Positions 1-12,955 of a DNA stretch of 64,000 bases are shown piece by piece. The stretch lies in contig CATNEN010000038.1 in NCBI GenBank assembly GCA_950097015.1, forward strand, positions 2,171,501-2,235,500, written 5' to 3'. The translations under genes and the position numbers were made by a program. The stretch is from Macrostomum hystrix. Lineage: Eukaryota; Platyhelminthes; Macrostomidae. The notes under the pieces were generated by a model. It made no database searches and had not been told where the DNA came from. It saw only the letters and a program-made list of their open reading frames with translations. How positions within the stretch are numbered: position 1 is the stretch's first letter; each line of letters begins with the position of its first letter.

Positions 1-445
1 AACTTTTGTCAAGGATTTCCCCAAAAAATCTACAAAAAGTCCCAAATTTTGCTGGGAATAAAGTTTCGAAAGTTTCCAAACTAAAAAATATTTACTCGAA
101 TAACATTGTAAGTAAATCTCAGTTTTTTCTAGAAGTTTAGGGAAATATATATTTTTTTCACATGTGTCAGAGCTGAAAATTCCCCTTCAATATCGAAATA
201 TTTACTACTCTGTTCTAATCTTTAAGAAAATTCACAACTGAGTGACTTCTAGGCAAACACGTTCTTTCTGGGCTGGCAACATGAAAGTAATCAATCATTT
301 TGGACCCGAGAACCTGGCCCAAGCTGCTTCAGCATATGCGGCAGGCCAGTCAATATTCTGCTTCACGGACAGACAGGACACAGTTTGCTAAATCATGGAA
401 AAGACTGCATTTTCACTTTGCAGAAGCGCAAAAATAAAGAGAAGA
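1..445. other. AT-rich intergenic sequence
   Basis: No gene, repeat or splice-like exon recognised. Confidence 0.5.
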
Positions 446-1287
446 GATGAGACAGGAGAAATGAGACAGGAGAGATGAGACAGGAGAGATGAGACAGGAG
501 AGATGAGACAGGAGAGATTAGACAGGAGAGATGAGACAGGAGAGATGAGAAAGGAGAGACGAGACAGGAGAGAGATGAGAGGAGACAGGAGAGAGATGAG
601 AGGAGTGAGGAGAGAGATGAGAGGAGACAGGAGAGAGATGAGAGGAGACAGAAGAGAGATGAGAGGAGACAGGAGAGAGATAAGAGGAGACAGGAGAGGG
701 ATGAGAGGAGACAGGAGAGAGATGAGAGGAGACAGAAGAGAGATGAGAGGAGACAGGAGAGAGATAAGAGGAGACAGGAGAGGGATGAGAGGAGACAGGA
801 GAGAGATGAGAGGAGACAGGAGAAAGATGAGAGGAGACAGAAGAGAGATGAGAGGAGACAGGAGAGAGATGAGAGGAGACAGAAGAGAGATGAGAGGAGA
901 CAGGAGAGAGATGAGAGGAGACAGGAGAGAGATGAGAGGAGACAGGAGAGAGATGAGAGGAGACAGGAGAGAGATGAGAGGAGACAGAAGAGAGATGAGA
1001 GGAGACAGGAGAGAGATAAGAGGAGACAGGAGAGGGATGAGAGGAGACAGGAGAGAGATGAGAGGAGACAGGAGAAAGATGAGAGGAGACAGAAGAGAGA
1101 TGAGAGGAGACAGGAGAGAGATGAGAGGAGACAGAAGAGAGATAAGAGGAGACAGGAGAGAGATGAGAGGAGACAGGAGAGGGATGAGAGGAGACAGGAG
1201 AGAGATGAGAGGAGACAGGAGAGGGATGAGAGGAGACAGGAGAGAGATAAGAGGAGACAGGAGAGGGATGAGAGGAGACAGGAGAGA
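446..1287. repeat. Purine-only minisatellite, 14-bp then 21-bp unit
   Basis: 446-560 repeats a 14-bp unit (gagatgagacagga). 560-1287 repeats a 21-bp unit built on gagatgagaggagacag. The strand is almost wholly A/G. The long open frames on both strands are artefacts of the 21-bp period. Confidence 0.95.
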
Positions 1288-1299
1288 GCGTACTAATGC

Positions 1300-1974
1300 T
1301 GCGGTGCTTAGGTTTCAGCAATTAGCAAGGAGCAACCATACAATGACTCTCAGCGCAAATTGAGACTTTCGATGCCTGATATTGCTACAAACTAAGGCCT
1401 AATGAAAGCATTCCTTTCTAACACGAAAAAGATTGTCCACCTGTGGTTCGCAGTACTTGGCCTGCACTCTTGTTGATGATGCATTTATGGCAGCCAGGGC
1501 AGTCAGGCAGTGTACAAATTAACTGTGCAGTCTTCACCCAAAATTAATGTGGCTACGACTCTAAAACAGCTTCGCTTAACCTAATTTTGCCAGCCAGCAA
1601 TTTTTTAAGACAGCCAAGCCTGCAAGCCAAGTCCCAGTCGCAGGCTCTGCTAGTCCTGACGATAATTGTCCAGGTCAGGCCATGAAAAAACTCCCCCAAG
1701 CTTCAGCGACTGTTTCCAGAAGCCCTTGAAGCCCAATGAGTTGGTTTAGGCCGCACTTTTCACTATTCAGCGGTGTGTGACGCTAATTTGATTCGGCTGG
1801 TCTGCTACGAAAGCTGGCATGAGTTGATTGCTGATCCGGAGAGGAAGAAAATCCTCGGCGAATGAGGAAGGCGGAACAAAATAGAGCTGGCCAGAAATGA
1901 GGCCGGAAATTTCGGTGGAAACTTTGGAAAAAGAAGAAGAAAATTTGTCGGAAAATCAAGACCATAGAAAGAAT
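1300..1974. other. Unique intergenic sequence
   Basis: Nothing recognised except a fragment near 1500 weakly like SINE family 2. Confidence 0.4.
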
Positions 1975-2560
1975 GATGAAGCGTGGGATGAAGTGGGATG
2001 GCACAAAGAAGGATGGGATGAAGAAGGGTGGAATGAAGACATGTTGGGATTACGAAGGATGGGATGAAGAGGAAGGGATTACGATGGATGGGAGCAAGAA
2101 GGGTGGGATAAAAAGGATGGCATGGAGAAGGATGAGACGAAGAAGAGGATGGGATGAAGAAGGATAGAATGAAGAATGGTGGGATAAAGAATAATAGGAC
2201 AAAGAATGGTGGGATAAAGAAGGATGGGATGAAGAAGGATAGGATGAAGAAGGGTGGGATGAAGAAGGATAGGATGAAGAAGGGTGGGATGAAGAAGGAT
2301 AGGATGAAGAAGGGTGGGATAAAGAAGGATGGGATGAAGAAGGATAGGATGAAGAATGGTGCGATAAAGAAGGATGGGATGAAGAGGATGGGATGACGAA
2401 AGATGGAATGAAGAAGGATGGGTATAAGAGGATGGGATGAAGAAGTATGGGACAAAGAATGGGGGATAAAGAAGGAAGGGATGAAGAAGGATGGGATGTG
2501 TAAAAGGATTGGTGAAGAAGAACGAGATGAAGAAGGATTTAGGGCATTTGAGTAATTTGA
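1975..2560. repeat. 15-bp minisatellite
   Basis: Alternating units GATGAAGAAGGATAG and GATGAAGAAGGGTGG with drift at both edges. Confidence 0.9.
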
Positions 2561-3031
2561 AATTCTAGGATGATGCTAAGAGTTGACCAAAAATGACTTG
2601 ACTCATGCAGCTCATAGGCATTGTACAGCAAGTACAGACCGTACTATGTTATTTCTTATCTCCCTGGAGCAGCCGGCAGCAGTGGACAGTGGAATGGACA
2701 GACAGACTCAGCTACCGAACCTTATTTCTCCGAATTTATTTGGCGGCTCGAAAAATTAGGACGGCAATCTCGGAGAATTGCGAAGCGGTTCTGATCTGAT
2801 TTGGGATCACAACCGCTTCAGACTAGCAAAATGGCTTATGGAAACAATTTACTGACAAAATTCTGGATTGCGAAAATTGCTGATAGCAGGAAATTTTAAG
2901 TCGAGATTTGATTTTCATTGATTTACTGCAATGCACTCAGCAACAACGCAGTCACTAACTCTCACACAGTTGTTGCTTCTAGAGGCACACTTTAGTTAAT
3001 AACTTTTATTCGCAACTGCAACTTCAATATC
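2561..3031. other. Unique intergenic sequence
   Basis: Nothing recognised. One short open frame (2605-2799) lacks any similarity I know. Confidence 0.4.
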
Positions 3032-3635
3032 CACCCTTCGGTCACTTCAGTATCCACTATTCAGTCACTTCAGTATCCACTATTCAGTCACTTCAGTATC
3101 CACCATTCAGTCACTTCAGTATCTACTATTCAGTCACTTCAGTATCCACCATTCAGTCACTTCAGTATCCACTATTCAGTCACTTCAGTATCCACCATTC
3201 AGTCAGTTCAGTATCCACTATTCAGTCACTTCAGTATCCACTATTCAGTCACTTCAGTATCCACTATTCAGTCACTTCAGTATCCACCATTCAGTCAGTT
3301 CAGTATCCACTATTCAGTCACTTCAGTATCCACTATTCAGTCACTTCAGTATCCACTATTCAGTCACTTCAGTATCCACCATTCAGTCAGTTCAGTATCC
3401 ACTATTCAGTCACTTCAGTATCCACCATTCAGTCACTTCAGTATCCACTATTCAGTCACTTCAGTATCCACTATTCAGTCAGTTCAGTATCCACTATTCA
3501 GTCACTTCAGAATCTACTATTCAGTCACTTCAGCATCCACCATTCAGTCACTTCAGTATCCACTATTCAGTCACTTCAGTATCCACCATTCAGTCAGTTC
3601 ACTATCCACTATTCAGTCACTTCAGTATCCACCCC
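3032..3635. repeat. 23-bp minisatellite
   Basis: About 26 units containing CCACTATTCAGTCACTTCAG, with CTATT/CCATT and CACTT/CAGTT variants. Confidence 0.95.
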
Positions 3636-4811
3636 TAAGTTGACAGACAGACAGCAACTTAAAGTTGGTGAGCAAACAGGTGTTCAATATTCACATAAAA
3701 TAAAATTCACTTCACAATTCCTGTCTCGCGTGTCGCTCTGTTTTAGAAAGTGCAGACAGAATAGGAAAGAATATAGTAGGCATAAAAATTAGACAACGAA
3801 CTCAAGTGTGTCGCCATCCACGCAGGCTTCACACACACACACTCTCTCTCTCTCTCCTTCTCACAGTTCGGGCGCTCGCTGATACATGCCTCTTCATTCC
3901 AGCTAATATGACAGCTCAGCGCACGAGAAAAGCTTGGGCAAACTTTCTGTAGCTCACTGATAGCCCTCCCCGTCTGACTGACTGGCTGGCTGGCCGCTGG
4001 GCCCGACAACTTTCATTGGCCTGCGGACTTTTAGCAGCAAGCTGCCCACCCCAGGGTTGTGATCTCCCCCCACTCTCCCTCGGTGCGATCATGAGATATA
4101 AGAGGCCCTATTAATGCTAGCTATTTAAAATACGATATTAATTTGATAAAATATTGCTGTTAGCCATATTGCAATAATTAACTGACAATTTGAATTCAGA
4201 CTGATGGACTCGAAAGGAAAAGTAAGTTTCACATTTTTTTATTTCCCATTTACTCAGTTGAGGAGAACGAAATTATAGGAAATTAACAAGCAAAAAGACA
4301 ATGGAAAAAAAGCAAAAGCGTTCACACCTAGCTATTGAGCCGGAATAATAGCCTTAGTGTGCTCGTCTTCGAGTCCTGCTCATTACCTCTTTGGTTGCTA
4401 TGCAATGCAGAAATCCTGAGCTACATGTAATTCTAGCACTAGACTATTCACAAGCAACTCATGTGTACTCAGAGACTAAACATTCCAAATGGAACATATT
4501 TTCTTAAACGATCGATAATTCCCAGAGCGGATCAGTGAATTAATTTCAGAGTTCTGATCTGCTATGGAAATAATTTGTAGGTGCAAGGAAATAAGAAGCC
4601 GTTGCTTTTCGTTACAAAAAGTGTAATTCCTTCTGAAACTGAGTCTTACCGTTAATTATACAATGAACAGGGACAGAGGCTTGAGGTAGAGAGAAGGACC
4701 GTTTGTTTAAACGATCTGTTTGTTACAATTTCTGGTATATATATATATGCTAAGTACAGTGTAGCAGTTTATAAAGAAAGCAAACTACAGAACGAAATTA
4801 ACGACAGAATT

Positions 4812-4812
<1 letters not shown>
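3636..4812. other. Unique sequence, possibly upstream of PDE4
   Basis: A short (AC)n(TC)n run lies at 3829-3858 and a TATAAG motif near 4097. No exon recognised. Confidence 0.35.
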
Positions 4813-4886
<74 letters not shown>

Positions 4887-4903
4887 GGTAGGTAGATAGA
4901 TAT

Positions 4904-4963
<60 letters not shown>

Positions 4964-4971
4964 ATATATAG

Positions 4972-5002
<31 letters not shown>

Positions 5003-5026
5003 GATAGATAGATAGGTAGATAAACA
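4813..5026. repeat. (GATA)n microsatellite
   Basis: About 53 tetranucleotide units with a few GGTA, AATA and TATA variants. Confidence 0.98.
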
Positions 5027-5389
5027 GACATCAGGATGGGCACACATGGAGTCAATTTAATCAATAAGTAACTAGGAATAACTTAGCTTCCTTGAATAAT
5101 CCCGCATGATAAATGACACCAGTGCGTGCGTATTATGATAGTTATGCCAAGGCTTGTATCGAATACAGTATCAAAAATGCCGCCGTAACTCAACTTATAG
5201 TTGCAATCGTAGATAATTTCTCCCATCATTTACAAAAATAATTTATTTCCTGTTAACTAAGTGACCTCTTCATCAGAAAATTAATGAAAGCACTTAGTCA
5301 GAATGATGATGAACTACAGACCGAAATTTATCAACTCCAATACACTTTATTGAGGATTCAATGCAGAATTTTTAAACTAATATTTAAGT

Positions 5390-5532
5390 ATCGGTAGATT
5401 AATTTGTAGATTTACTCGTATCGGTAGATTTATCGGTAGATTTATCGGTAGATTTATCGGTAGATTTATCGGTAGATTTATCGGTAGATTTATCGGTAGA
5501 TTTATCGGTAGATTTATCGGTAGATTTATCGG
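5390..5532. repeat. 12-bp repeat
   Basis: About 11 units of TATCGGTAGATT, ending a few bases before the candidate distal PDE4 exon. Confidence 0.95.
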
Positions 5533-5548
5533 CAGCTTGAACCATCCT

Positions 5549-5763
5549 CTCCTGCAGGGTCAGCTCACTCTGCCATCTCACGGCAGCGGCAGTGGCGGCT
5601 GCGAGAGGCGGCACTCGGACCACTCGCTTTACCGACGTCAGGGCGCCGCAACCGTCTCAGGAGGTGCCGGTGGTGGCAGCGGTGGCAGCGGTGGCGGAGT
5701 GTTTAGAAATGTGATCATCTGCGCGCCAAGAATTCAAGTCACGCCAAGCGAGTCATCTGCTAA
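5549..5763 (+). CDS. PDE4: Candidate alternative 5' exon of PDE4 (distal)
   Basis: An open frame runs from an acceptor-like site (tctcctgcag before 5549) to a donor GTGAGT at 5764, ending in phase 2. That is the phase needed to join the common exon at 23401. It encodes a Gly/Ser-rich stretch, then ICAPRIQVTPSESSA. When joined, this continues into [14 protein letters not shown], resembling the PSIxITxxx...FDVENG segment at the N-terminus of long vertebrate PDE4 isoforms. There is no in-frame ATG, so it would be an internal 5' exon or have its start further upstream. It lies just after a 12-bp repeat array. The intron to 23401 would be 17.6 kb. Inferred from phase and weak similarity only. Confidence 0.4.
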
Positions 5764-5769
5764 GTGAGT

Positions 5770-5940
5770 CGGATTTGAGACGGGAGAAATAGATTTGAGA
5801 TCAGAGGAGAAATAGATTTGAGATGGGAAGAGAAATAGATTTGAGATGGGAGGAATAGGTTTGAGATGGGAGGAATAGATTTGAGATGGGAGAAATAGAT
5901 TTGAGATGGGAGGAATAGATTTGAGATGGGAGAAATCGAG
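5770..5940. repeat. 20-bp repeat next to the PDE4 distal exon donor
   Basis: About 8 units of ATAGATTTGAGATGGGAGGA, starting directly after the donor at 5764. Confidence 0.9.
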
Positions 5941-6337
5941 GATTATGGAAACTAGCTAGATAGATATGTCATTACGTCACGTTAAAAATGATAACTGAAT
6001 CAGGGTTGTGACAAGCTGTTTAGTGCATTTAGTGCTCACTTGTTCAAATGCGCTGAATAAATGAGCCAGCCATTACTCAGCATCTGCTCAGTCATTGCGG
6101 CAGCTAGGCATCTAGGATTTATTTCTGTTCTAGTGATATTTTCCCTAATTACAGGTAGGCCCGACTAAAGGATTGTTAGCAGGTGGTTCGCTTTCCTCAA
6201 GCTGTTCCTTCACTGCATCAGGCTTTATTTGCACTTTGATAATTTTCCCTTCAACATGACAGAAAGAGTATCATCTGTCTCTCAATGTGCATCACAAACT
6301 ACCTATTCTGAGTGCTAGACCCCCGTGTCCTCCTCTC

Positions 6338-7290
6338 TACCCCTGCCTCCTCTCTCTTCCCCTGCCTCCTCTCTCTTCCCCTGCCTCCTCCTCTCTTCCC
6401 CTGCCTCCTCCTCTCTCTTCCCCTGCCTCCTCCTCTCTTCCCCTGCCTCCTCTCTCTTCCCCTGCCTCCTCCTCTCTTCCCCTGCCTCCTCTCTCTTCCC
6501 CTGCCTCCTCCTCTCTTCCCCTGCCTCCTACTCTCTTCCCCTGCCTCCTCCTCTCTTCCCCTGCCTCCTCCTCTCTCTTCCCCTGCCTCCTCCTCTCTTC
6601 CCCTGCCTCCTCTCTCTTCCCCTGCCTCCTCCTCTCTTCCCCTGCCTCCTCCTCTCTTCCCCTGCCTCCTCCTCTCTCTTCCCCTGCCTCCTACTCTCTT
6701 CCCCTGCCTCCTCCTCTCTTCCCCTGCCTCCTCTCTCTTCCCCTGCCTCCTCCTCTCTTCCCCTGCCTCCTCCTCTCTTCCACTGCCTCCTCTCTCTTCC
6801 CCTGCCTCCTCCTCTCTTCCCCTGCCTCCTCTCTCTTCCCCTGCCTCCTCCTCTCTTCCCCTGCCTTCTACTCTCTTCCCCTGCCTCCTCCTCTCTTCCC
6901 CTGCCTCCTCCTCTCTTCCCCTGCCTCCTCCTCTCTTCCACTGCCTCCTCTCTCTTCCCCTGCCTCCTCCTCTCTTCCCCTGCCTCCTCTCTCTTCCCCT
7001 GCCTCCTCCTCTCTTCCCCTGCCTTCTACTCTCTTCCCCTGCCTCCTCCTCTCTTCCCCTGCCTCCCACTCTCTCCCCCTGTCTCCCACTCTCTCCCCCC
7101 GTCTTCCCCTCTCTCCCCCTGTCTCCTACTCTCTCCCCCTGTCTCCTACTCTCCCCCTGTCTCCTACTCTCTCCCCCTGTCTCCTACTCTCTCCCCTGTC
7201 TCCTACTCTCTCCCCCTGTCTCCCACTCTCTCTCCCTGTCTCCCACTCTCTCCCCCTGTCTCCCAGTCTCTCTGCATGTCTCCCATTGTG
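6338..7290. repeat. Pyrimidine-only 16/17-bp minisatellite
   Basis: Units CTCTCTTCCCCTGCCTC and CTCCTCTCTTCCCCTGC alternate. From about 7070 they pass into a diverged form with CTCCCCCTGTCTCC. The strand is almost free of A; G occurs only in the CTGCC/CTGTC step. Confidence 0.95.
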
Positions 7291-7299
7291 TGCCCCTGT

Positions 7300-8220
7300 C
7301 ACCACTCTCACAAGCTTCCTGACGGCAATATTAGTGTCAGGTTTTCTATTTTATTTAATAGAATGAAACGTCACAGATACTAAAATTAACTCGCATTTTA
7401 TTAAACAAAGCATGACCGACAGTGCAGCACAGACACGCGTACATGGACTTAGTTTATTTCTGCATTAGAACAAGTCTGAAAAAAAACACATTTTCATATC
7501 TTATTCATCCTGTTGCTCGCTTCCTGTATAATATTTTTCGAGTTCAAATTTTGTTCAATTTATCGTTTCCCGCGTTCGAATAAACACAAATTTGCACGGC
7601 CCGGCCCGCGATTGTGCAGCGCAGCTGGATTATCCTACAAACCGAACAGTGGGATGGCGATCGACTCCCCCCCACCTCCCTCTGTGACGGTCTGTCTCTC
7701 GGTGCAGCGCAAAGCAGTTCATTCTCTGTAGCCGGCAAGTGAAATGCATTCGTACAAATAGCACAGCGGGCGGGCCTTCACAAACTCCTGTCTCTAACCC
7801 TCAGTAGCTAATGCACCAGCGCCTGTGTCTTTTTAAATATCTGACTTAGAAAATAATAAGAAAAACTTTGTAGTGCAACAGAAATCTATGAGGAGATTAG
7901 CGTTTTGAAAGAATGTCCTATAGATCTAGAAGTTTCTGTCGGTCAAGGTCGCAGTAAGTAAAATATACCTTATTTTATAATATCCAAACCGAATACACTA
8001 GATTGCTCTTTGCACACCTATTTACGAATCGTGAAATTATTAAAACGATTACTAGATAATGAAAAGCCTTCAAACTCTATAAATAGCTCGTAACTTGATA
8101 AGTTTTGCATCATTTCAATTTTCATAGATTCTACTGTGAGTAGTATGGATATTTTATCTTTAAAAAGTAGCGCCATGCGAATTTGGCTTCTTGAATAGCT
8201 ATTACAGAATCTCAGCGTTG
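7300..8220. other. Unique sequence, PDE4 5' region
   Basis: AT-rich apart from a GC-rich patch at 7590-7720. No exon supported. Confidence 0.35.
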
Positions 8221-8227
8221 AAAAAGA

Positions 8228-9686
8228 GACATAGCAGGAGAGTGACATAGCAGGAGAGTGACATAGCAGGAGAGTGACATAGCAGGAGAGTGACATAGCA
8301 GGAGAGTGACATAGCAGGAGAGTGACATAGCAGGAGAGTGACATAGCAGGAGAGTGACATAGCAGGAGAGTGACATAGCAGGAGAGTGACATAGCAGGAG
8401 AGTGACATAGCAGGAGAGTGACATAGCATCAGAGTGACATAGCAGGAGAGTGACATAGCAGGAGAGTGACATAGCAGGAGAGTGACATAGCAGGAGAGTG
8501 ACATAGCAGGAGAGTGACATAGCAGGAGAGTGACATAGCAGGAGAGTGACATAGCAGGAGAGTGACATAGCAGGAGAGTGACACAGCACGAGAGTGACAT
8601 GGCATGAGAGTGACATAGCAGGAGAGTGACATAGCAGGAGAGTGACATAGCAGGAGAGTGGCATAGCAGGAGAGTGACATAGCAGGAGAGTGACATAGCA
8701 GGAGAGTGACATAGCAGGAGAGTGACATAGCAGGAGAGTGACATAGCAGGAGAGTGACATAGCAGGAGAGTGACATAGCAGGAGAGTGACATAGCAGGAG
8801 AGTGACATAGCAGGAGAGTGACATAGCAGGAGAGTGACATAGCAGGAGAGTGACATAGCAGGAGAGTGACATAGCATCAGAGTGACATAGCAGGAGAGTG
8901 ACATAGCAGGAGAGTGACATAGCAGGAGAGTGACATAGCAGGAGAGTGACATAGCAGGAGAGTGACATAGCAGGAGAGTGACATAGCAGGAGAGTGACAT
9001 AGCAGGAGAGTGACATAGCAGGAGAGTGACACAGCACGAGAGTGACATGGCATGAGAGTGACATAGCAGGAGAGTGACATAGCAGGAGAGTGACATAGCA
9101 GGAGAGTGGCATAGCAGGAGAGTGACATAGCAGGAGAGTGACATAGCAGGAGAGTGACATAGCAGGAGAGTGACATAGCAGGAGAGTGACATAGCAGGAG
9201 AGTGACATAGCAGGAGAGTGACATAGCAGGAGAGTGACATAGCAGGAGAGTGACATAGCAGGAGAGTGACACAGCACGAGAGTGACATGGCATGAGAGTG
9301 ACATAGCAGGAGAGTGACACAGCACGAGAGTGACATGGCATGAGAGTGACATAGCAGGAGAGTGACATAGCAGGAGAGTGACATAGCAGGAGAGTGAGAT
9401 AGCATCAGAGTGACATAGCAGGAGAGTGACATAGCAGGAGAGTGACATAGCAGGAGAGTAACATAGCAGGAGAGTGACATAGCAGGAGAGTGACATAGCA
9501 GGAGAGTGACATAGCAGGAGAGTGACATAGCATGAGAGTGACATAGCAGGAGAGTGACATAGCATGAGAGTGACATAGCATCAGAGTTACATAGCATCAG
9601 AGTGACATAGCATCAGAGTGACATAGCATCAGAGTGACATAGCATCAGAGTGACACAGCACGAGAGTTACATGGCATGAGAGTGAC
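8228..9686. repeat. 16-bp minisatellite with 448-bp higher-order repeat
   Basis: About 90 units of GACATAGCAGGAGAGT. Marker variants recur exactly 448 bp (28 units) apart: ACATAGCATC at 8421 and 8869, ACACAGCACG at 8581 and 9029, GGCATAGC at 8661 and 9109. Confidence 0.95.
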
Positions 9687-9895
9687 GATTCTTGTCGAAG
9701 ACCCTGGTGACAAGTTCAATAGAGTTCAATGAAAACACGAAACATATAATCAATGCAATACGGTCAACAATATTAGCCGAAATTGTTACATGAGGACTTT
9801 TTTGAGCAGAATAACTATGCCAATGTTGGTGGTTTTTGCCACCAGACACCCCTACGAGAATTGTTGAATATCTCGACGATGCCCGTGTTTTGTGA
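9686..9895. mobile_element. Short inverted-repeat element, MITE-like (copy 2, 5' truncated)
   Basis: Shares GACCCTGGTGACAAG, AATATTAGCCGAAATTG and the right end (TATCTCGACGATGCC) with copy 1 at 30.5 kb. On the complement its right end reads GGCATCGTCGAGATA, the same as the left end of copy 1, showing the inverted termini. Its left end is cut off by, or merges into, the 16-bp minisatellite at 8228-9686. Confidence 0.5.
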
Positions 9896-10734
9896 TTCTG
9901 GAAGTTGTTTCAGATCGGTGGAATATTTAGTTTTATAAGTGCGGGTAAATGAAATAAACTATGTTTATGGTAAGAGAGCTTAGCGGTGAGAGGCGATAAT
10001 GAATGCTGAGTAGATGCAGCTCGGATACAACTTTTGAGTAGGGTTTTAGCCCAACCAGGGCGTGGGAACTTTGCGGCTCAGCAACAGTGGAGGCTTCTCA
10101 AGCATGCTGGGCTTTCTATAATTCAGCACGGGAGCCGCCGGTTCCAAGAACAGATCCCCATTTCCCACCTGCTCCTCCAGGGATGAAAACATTCTCGCAC
10201 TTCATAGCTTCTCTGCTCCCAAAATGAGTCGGCGCGCGAGATTTTGTACGGAGAAAAAGAAGAAATATTACCCAGCGTAGAAAGTCGGGGAAATGGGAAA
10301 ACACGGAGAGAGATTTGGGAACAATGACTCTGGGCTTGGGGAGAGGAGGAGAAAAAGAAACTTCGCCAGTTCTTCTTCTCTGTTCCCGCGACGGCGTCAG
10401 AAGTGTCAAATTTGTTGAGGAAAAGCAGGAATGCTGGCACGGTGGGACAAGTGCATTAGAAAGTGGTTCTGAGCGCACTCCTACATCCTGCTAGAGCGGC
10501 AGATTGACAATCGATTCGCGGCGGGGAGCGGTGGAAGAGTCGGTGTGTGAACAAAAGATTTTATTGCTGAGTGAACAAGTTTGAAAAAAGATGACGAAAA
10601 AAAGGAAGCTGAGTTTTCGTGCATGCGTGCATTGAAGTAAATAATGGTGACAGTTCGTAACGTAAGTTTCAGTCGGACTTTAAGAAATTTCCACTCACTC
10701 AAGAGCTAAACGAATAAAAAAAGAGATGGGGTGC
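9896..10734. other. Unique sequence, PDE4 5' region
   Basis: Two overlapping antisense open frames (10116-10478) show no recognisable domain. Otherwise nothing. Confidence 0.35.
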
Positions 10735-11940
10735 GAGAGACAGGGTAAAAGACAGTGAGAGAGACATGGTGAGAGATACAGGGTGAGAGATACAGGGTGA
10801 GAGAGACAGGGTGAGAGATACAGGGTGAGAGAGACAGGGTGAGAGAGACAGGGTGAGAGATACAGGGTGAGAGATACAGGGTGAGAGATACAGGGTGAGA
10901 GAGACAGGGTGAGAGAGACATGGTGAGAGATACAGGGTGAGAGAGACAGGGTGAGAGACAGGGTGAGAGAGACAGGGTGAGAGAGACAGGGTGAGAGAGA
11001 CAGGGTGAAAGATACAGGGTGAGAGAGACAGGGTGAGAGAGACAGGGTGAGAGATACAGGGTGAGAGAGACATGGTGAGAGATACAGGGTGAGAGAGACA
11101 GGGTGAGAGAGACATGGTGAGAGATACAGGGTGAGAGAGACAGGGTGAGAGAGACGGGGTAAGAGAGACGGGGTGAGAGATACAGGGTGAGAGAGACATG
11201 GTGAGAGAGACAGGGTGAGAGAGACAGGGTGAGAGAGACAGGGTGAGAGATACAGGGTGAGAGAGACATGGTGAGAGATACAGGGTGAGAGAGACAGGGT
11301 GAGAGAGACAGGGTGAGAGAGACAGGGTGAGAGAGACAGGGTGAGAGAGACGGGGTGAGAGAGACAGGGTGAGATAGCTAGGGTGAGAGAGACAGAGTGA
11401 GAGATACAGGGTGAGAGAGACGGGGTGAGAGAGACAGGGTGAGAGAGACAGGGTGAGAGAGACAGGGTGAGAGAGACAGGGTGAGAGAGACGGGGTGAGA
11501 GAGACAGGGTGAGAGATACAGGGTGAGAGAGACGGGGTGAGAGAGACAGGGTGAGAGAGACGGGGTGAGAGAGACGGGGTGAGAGATACAGGGTGAGAGA
11601 GACAGGGTGAGAGATACAGGGTGAGAGAGACGGGGTGAGAGAGACAGGGTGAGAGAGACGGGGTGAGAGAGACAGGGTGAGAGAGACGGGGTGAGAGAGA
11701 CAGGGTGAGAGAGACGGGGTGAGAGAGACAGGGTGAGAGAGACAGGGTGAGAGAGACGGGGTGAGAGAGACAGGGTGAGAGAGACAGGGTGAGAGAGACA
11801 GGGTGAGATAGCTAGGGTGAGAGAGACAGGGTGAGAGAGACAGGGTGAGAGAGACGGGGTGAGAGATACAGGGTGAGAGAGACAGGGTGAGAGATACAGG
11901 GTGAGAGAGACGGGGTGAGACTGAGACAGGGTGAGACTGA
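10735..11940. repeat. 14-bp minisatellite
   Basis: About 86 units of GAGAGACAGGGTGA, with GATACA, CATGG and CGGGG variants. Confidence 0.95.
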
Positions 11941-12549
11941 GGCACAGGAAAATATGAGTCGAGTCTGGAGCAGCTAGTCCTGAGGCATCATAATATATTA
12001 GCGATGTGACACGAGTCTCTACGATCGGCTCAAAGTTGTGCCCATTGCTCCGAGGCAGATGGTCGAGTCTCGCAGATTGCATTTCTGCTGATGGGTTGTC
12101 TTGGGAGTTCTCGCCTTAGTCACTGTGCAGATCACAAGAGAGCAAGAACAACAGGGCCGCCAAGAAGCTGATAGAGCCTACATAGCCTGAGCCACAGCTA
12201 AGTCGCATGCAATCAGCTCATGTCACCGGTGGCCTTATAGTCTGCGCTCACCTTTAGCTGCAAAATATTCTGAAGTACTGTCTGCAGTATTGCTCAAGTC
12301 TGCTAGTTAATTTATATATATAATAAGAAAAAAGCGTTCCTAATGAAACTGAAGTTAAATTACTTAACACAGAATTCAGAGATGTAGCTGTAGAATATAG
12401 TTATTATGGAATTTTTGCTTTCTCTCTAAGTCTGGTCTCAACTGTCAGTCAAGCAGCCTCATTGAATAGAATATGAAGTATTTACTCCTCGATGAAAAAC
12501 TGCAATGCACTTTTGCTGTTCTGTCGGGGTTCACTCTCAGCTCTTGCTC
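11941..12549. other. Unique sequence, PDE4 5' region
   Basis: Nothing recognised. Confidence 0.35.
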
Positions 12550-12955
12550 CCTCTCTCCCTCTCTCTTATCGCTCTCTCCATTATCCTCTCTATCTTATCG
12601 CTCTCTCCCTTATCGCTCTCTCCCTTATCGCTCTCTCCCTTATCGCTCTCTCCCTTATCGATCTCTCCCTTATCGCTCTCTCCCTTATCGCTCTCTCCCT
12701 TATCGATCTCTCCGTTATGGATCTCTCCCTTATCACTCTCTCCCTTATCGCTCTCTCCCTTATCGATCTCTCCGTTATCGATCTCTCCCTTATCACTCTC
12801 TCCCTTATCGCTCTCTCCGTTATCGATCTCTCCCTTATCACTCTCTCCCTTATCGCTCTCTCCGTTATCGATCTCTCCCTTATCACTCTCTCCCTTATCG
12901 CTCTCTCCGTTATCGATCTCTCCCTTATCGCTCTCTCCCTCTCCCTCTCCCTTAT
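12550..12955. repeat. 15-bp minisatellite
   Basis: Units of TCGCTCTCTCCCTTA with CGATC, CACTC and CCGTT variants. Confidence 0.95.

Noticed and set aside
503-1363. Long open frames of EMRGDRR repeats and their antisense
   Set aside because: They come from a 21-bp purine repeat whose period is a multiple of three. Both strands are open, with no splice sites, start context or unique coding sequence.
8212-9597. 461-codon antisense frame (CHSPAMSLSCYV repeats)
   Set aside because: All three antisense frames are open because the 16-bp unit lacks stops. It is repeat artefact.
10695-11945. 416-codon antisense Ser/Pro/His repeat frame
   Set aside because: 14-bp minisatellite free of stop codons in all antisense frames.
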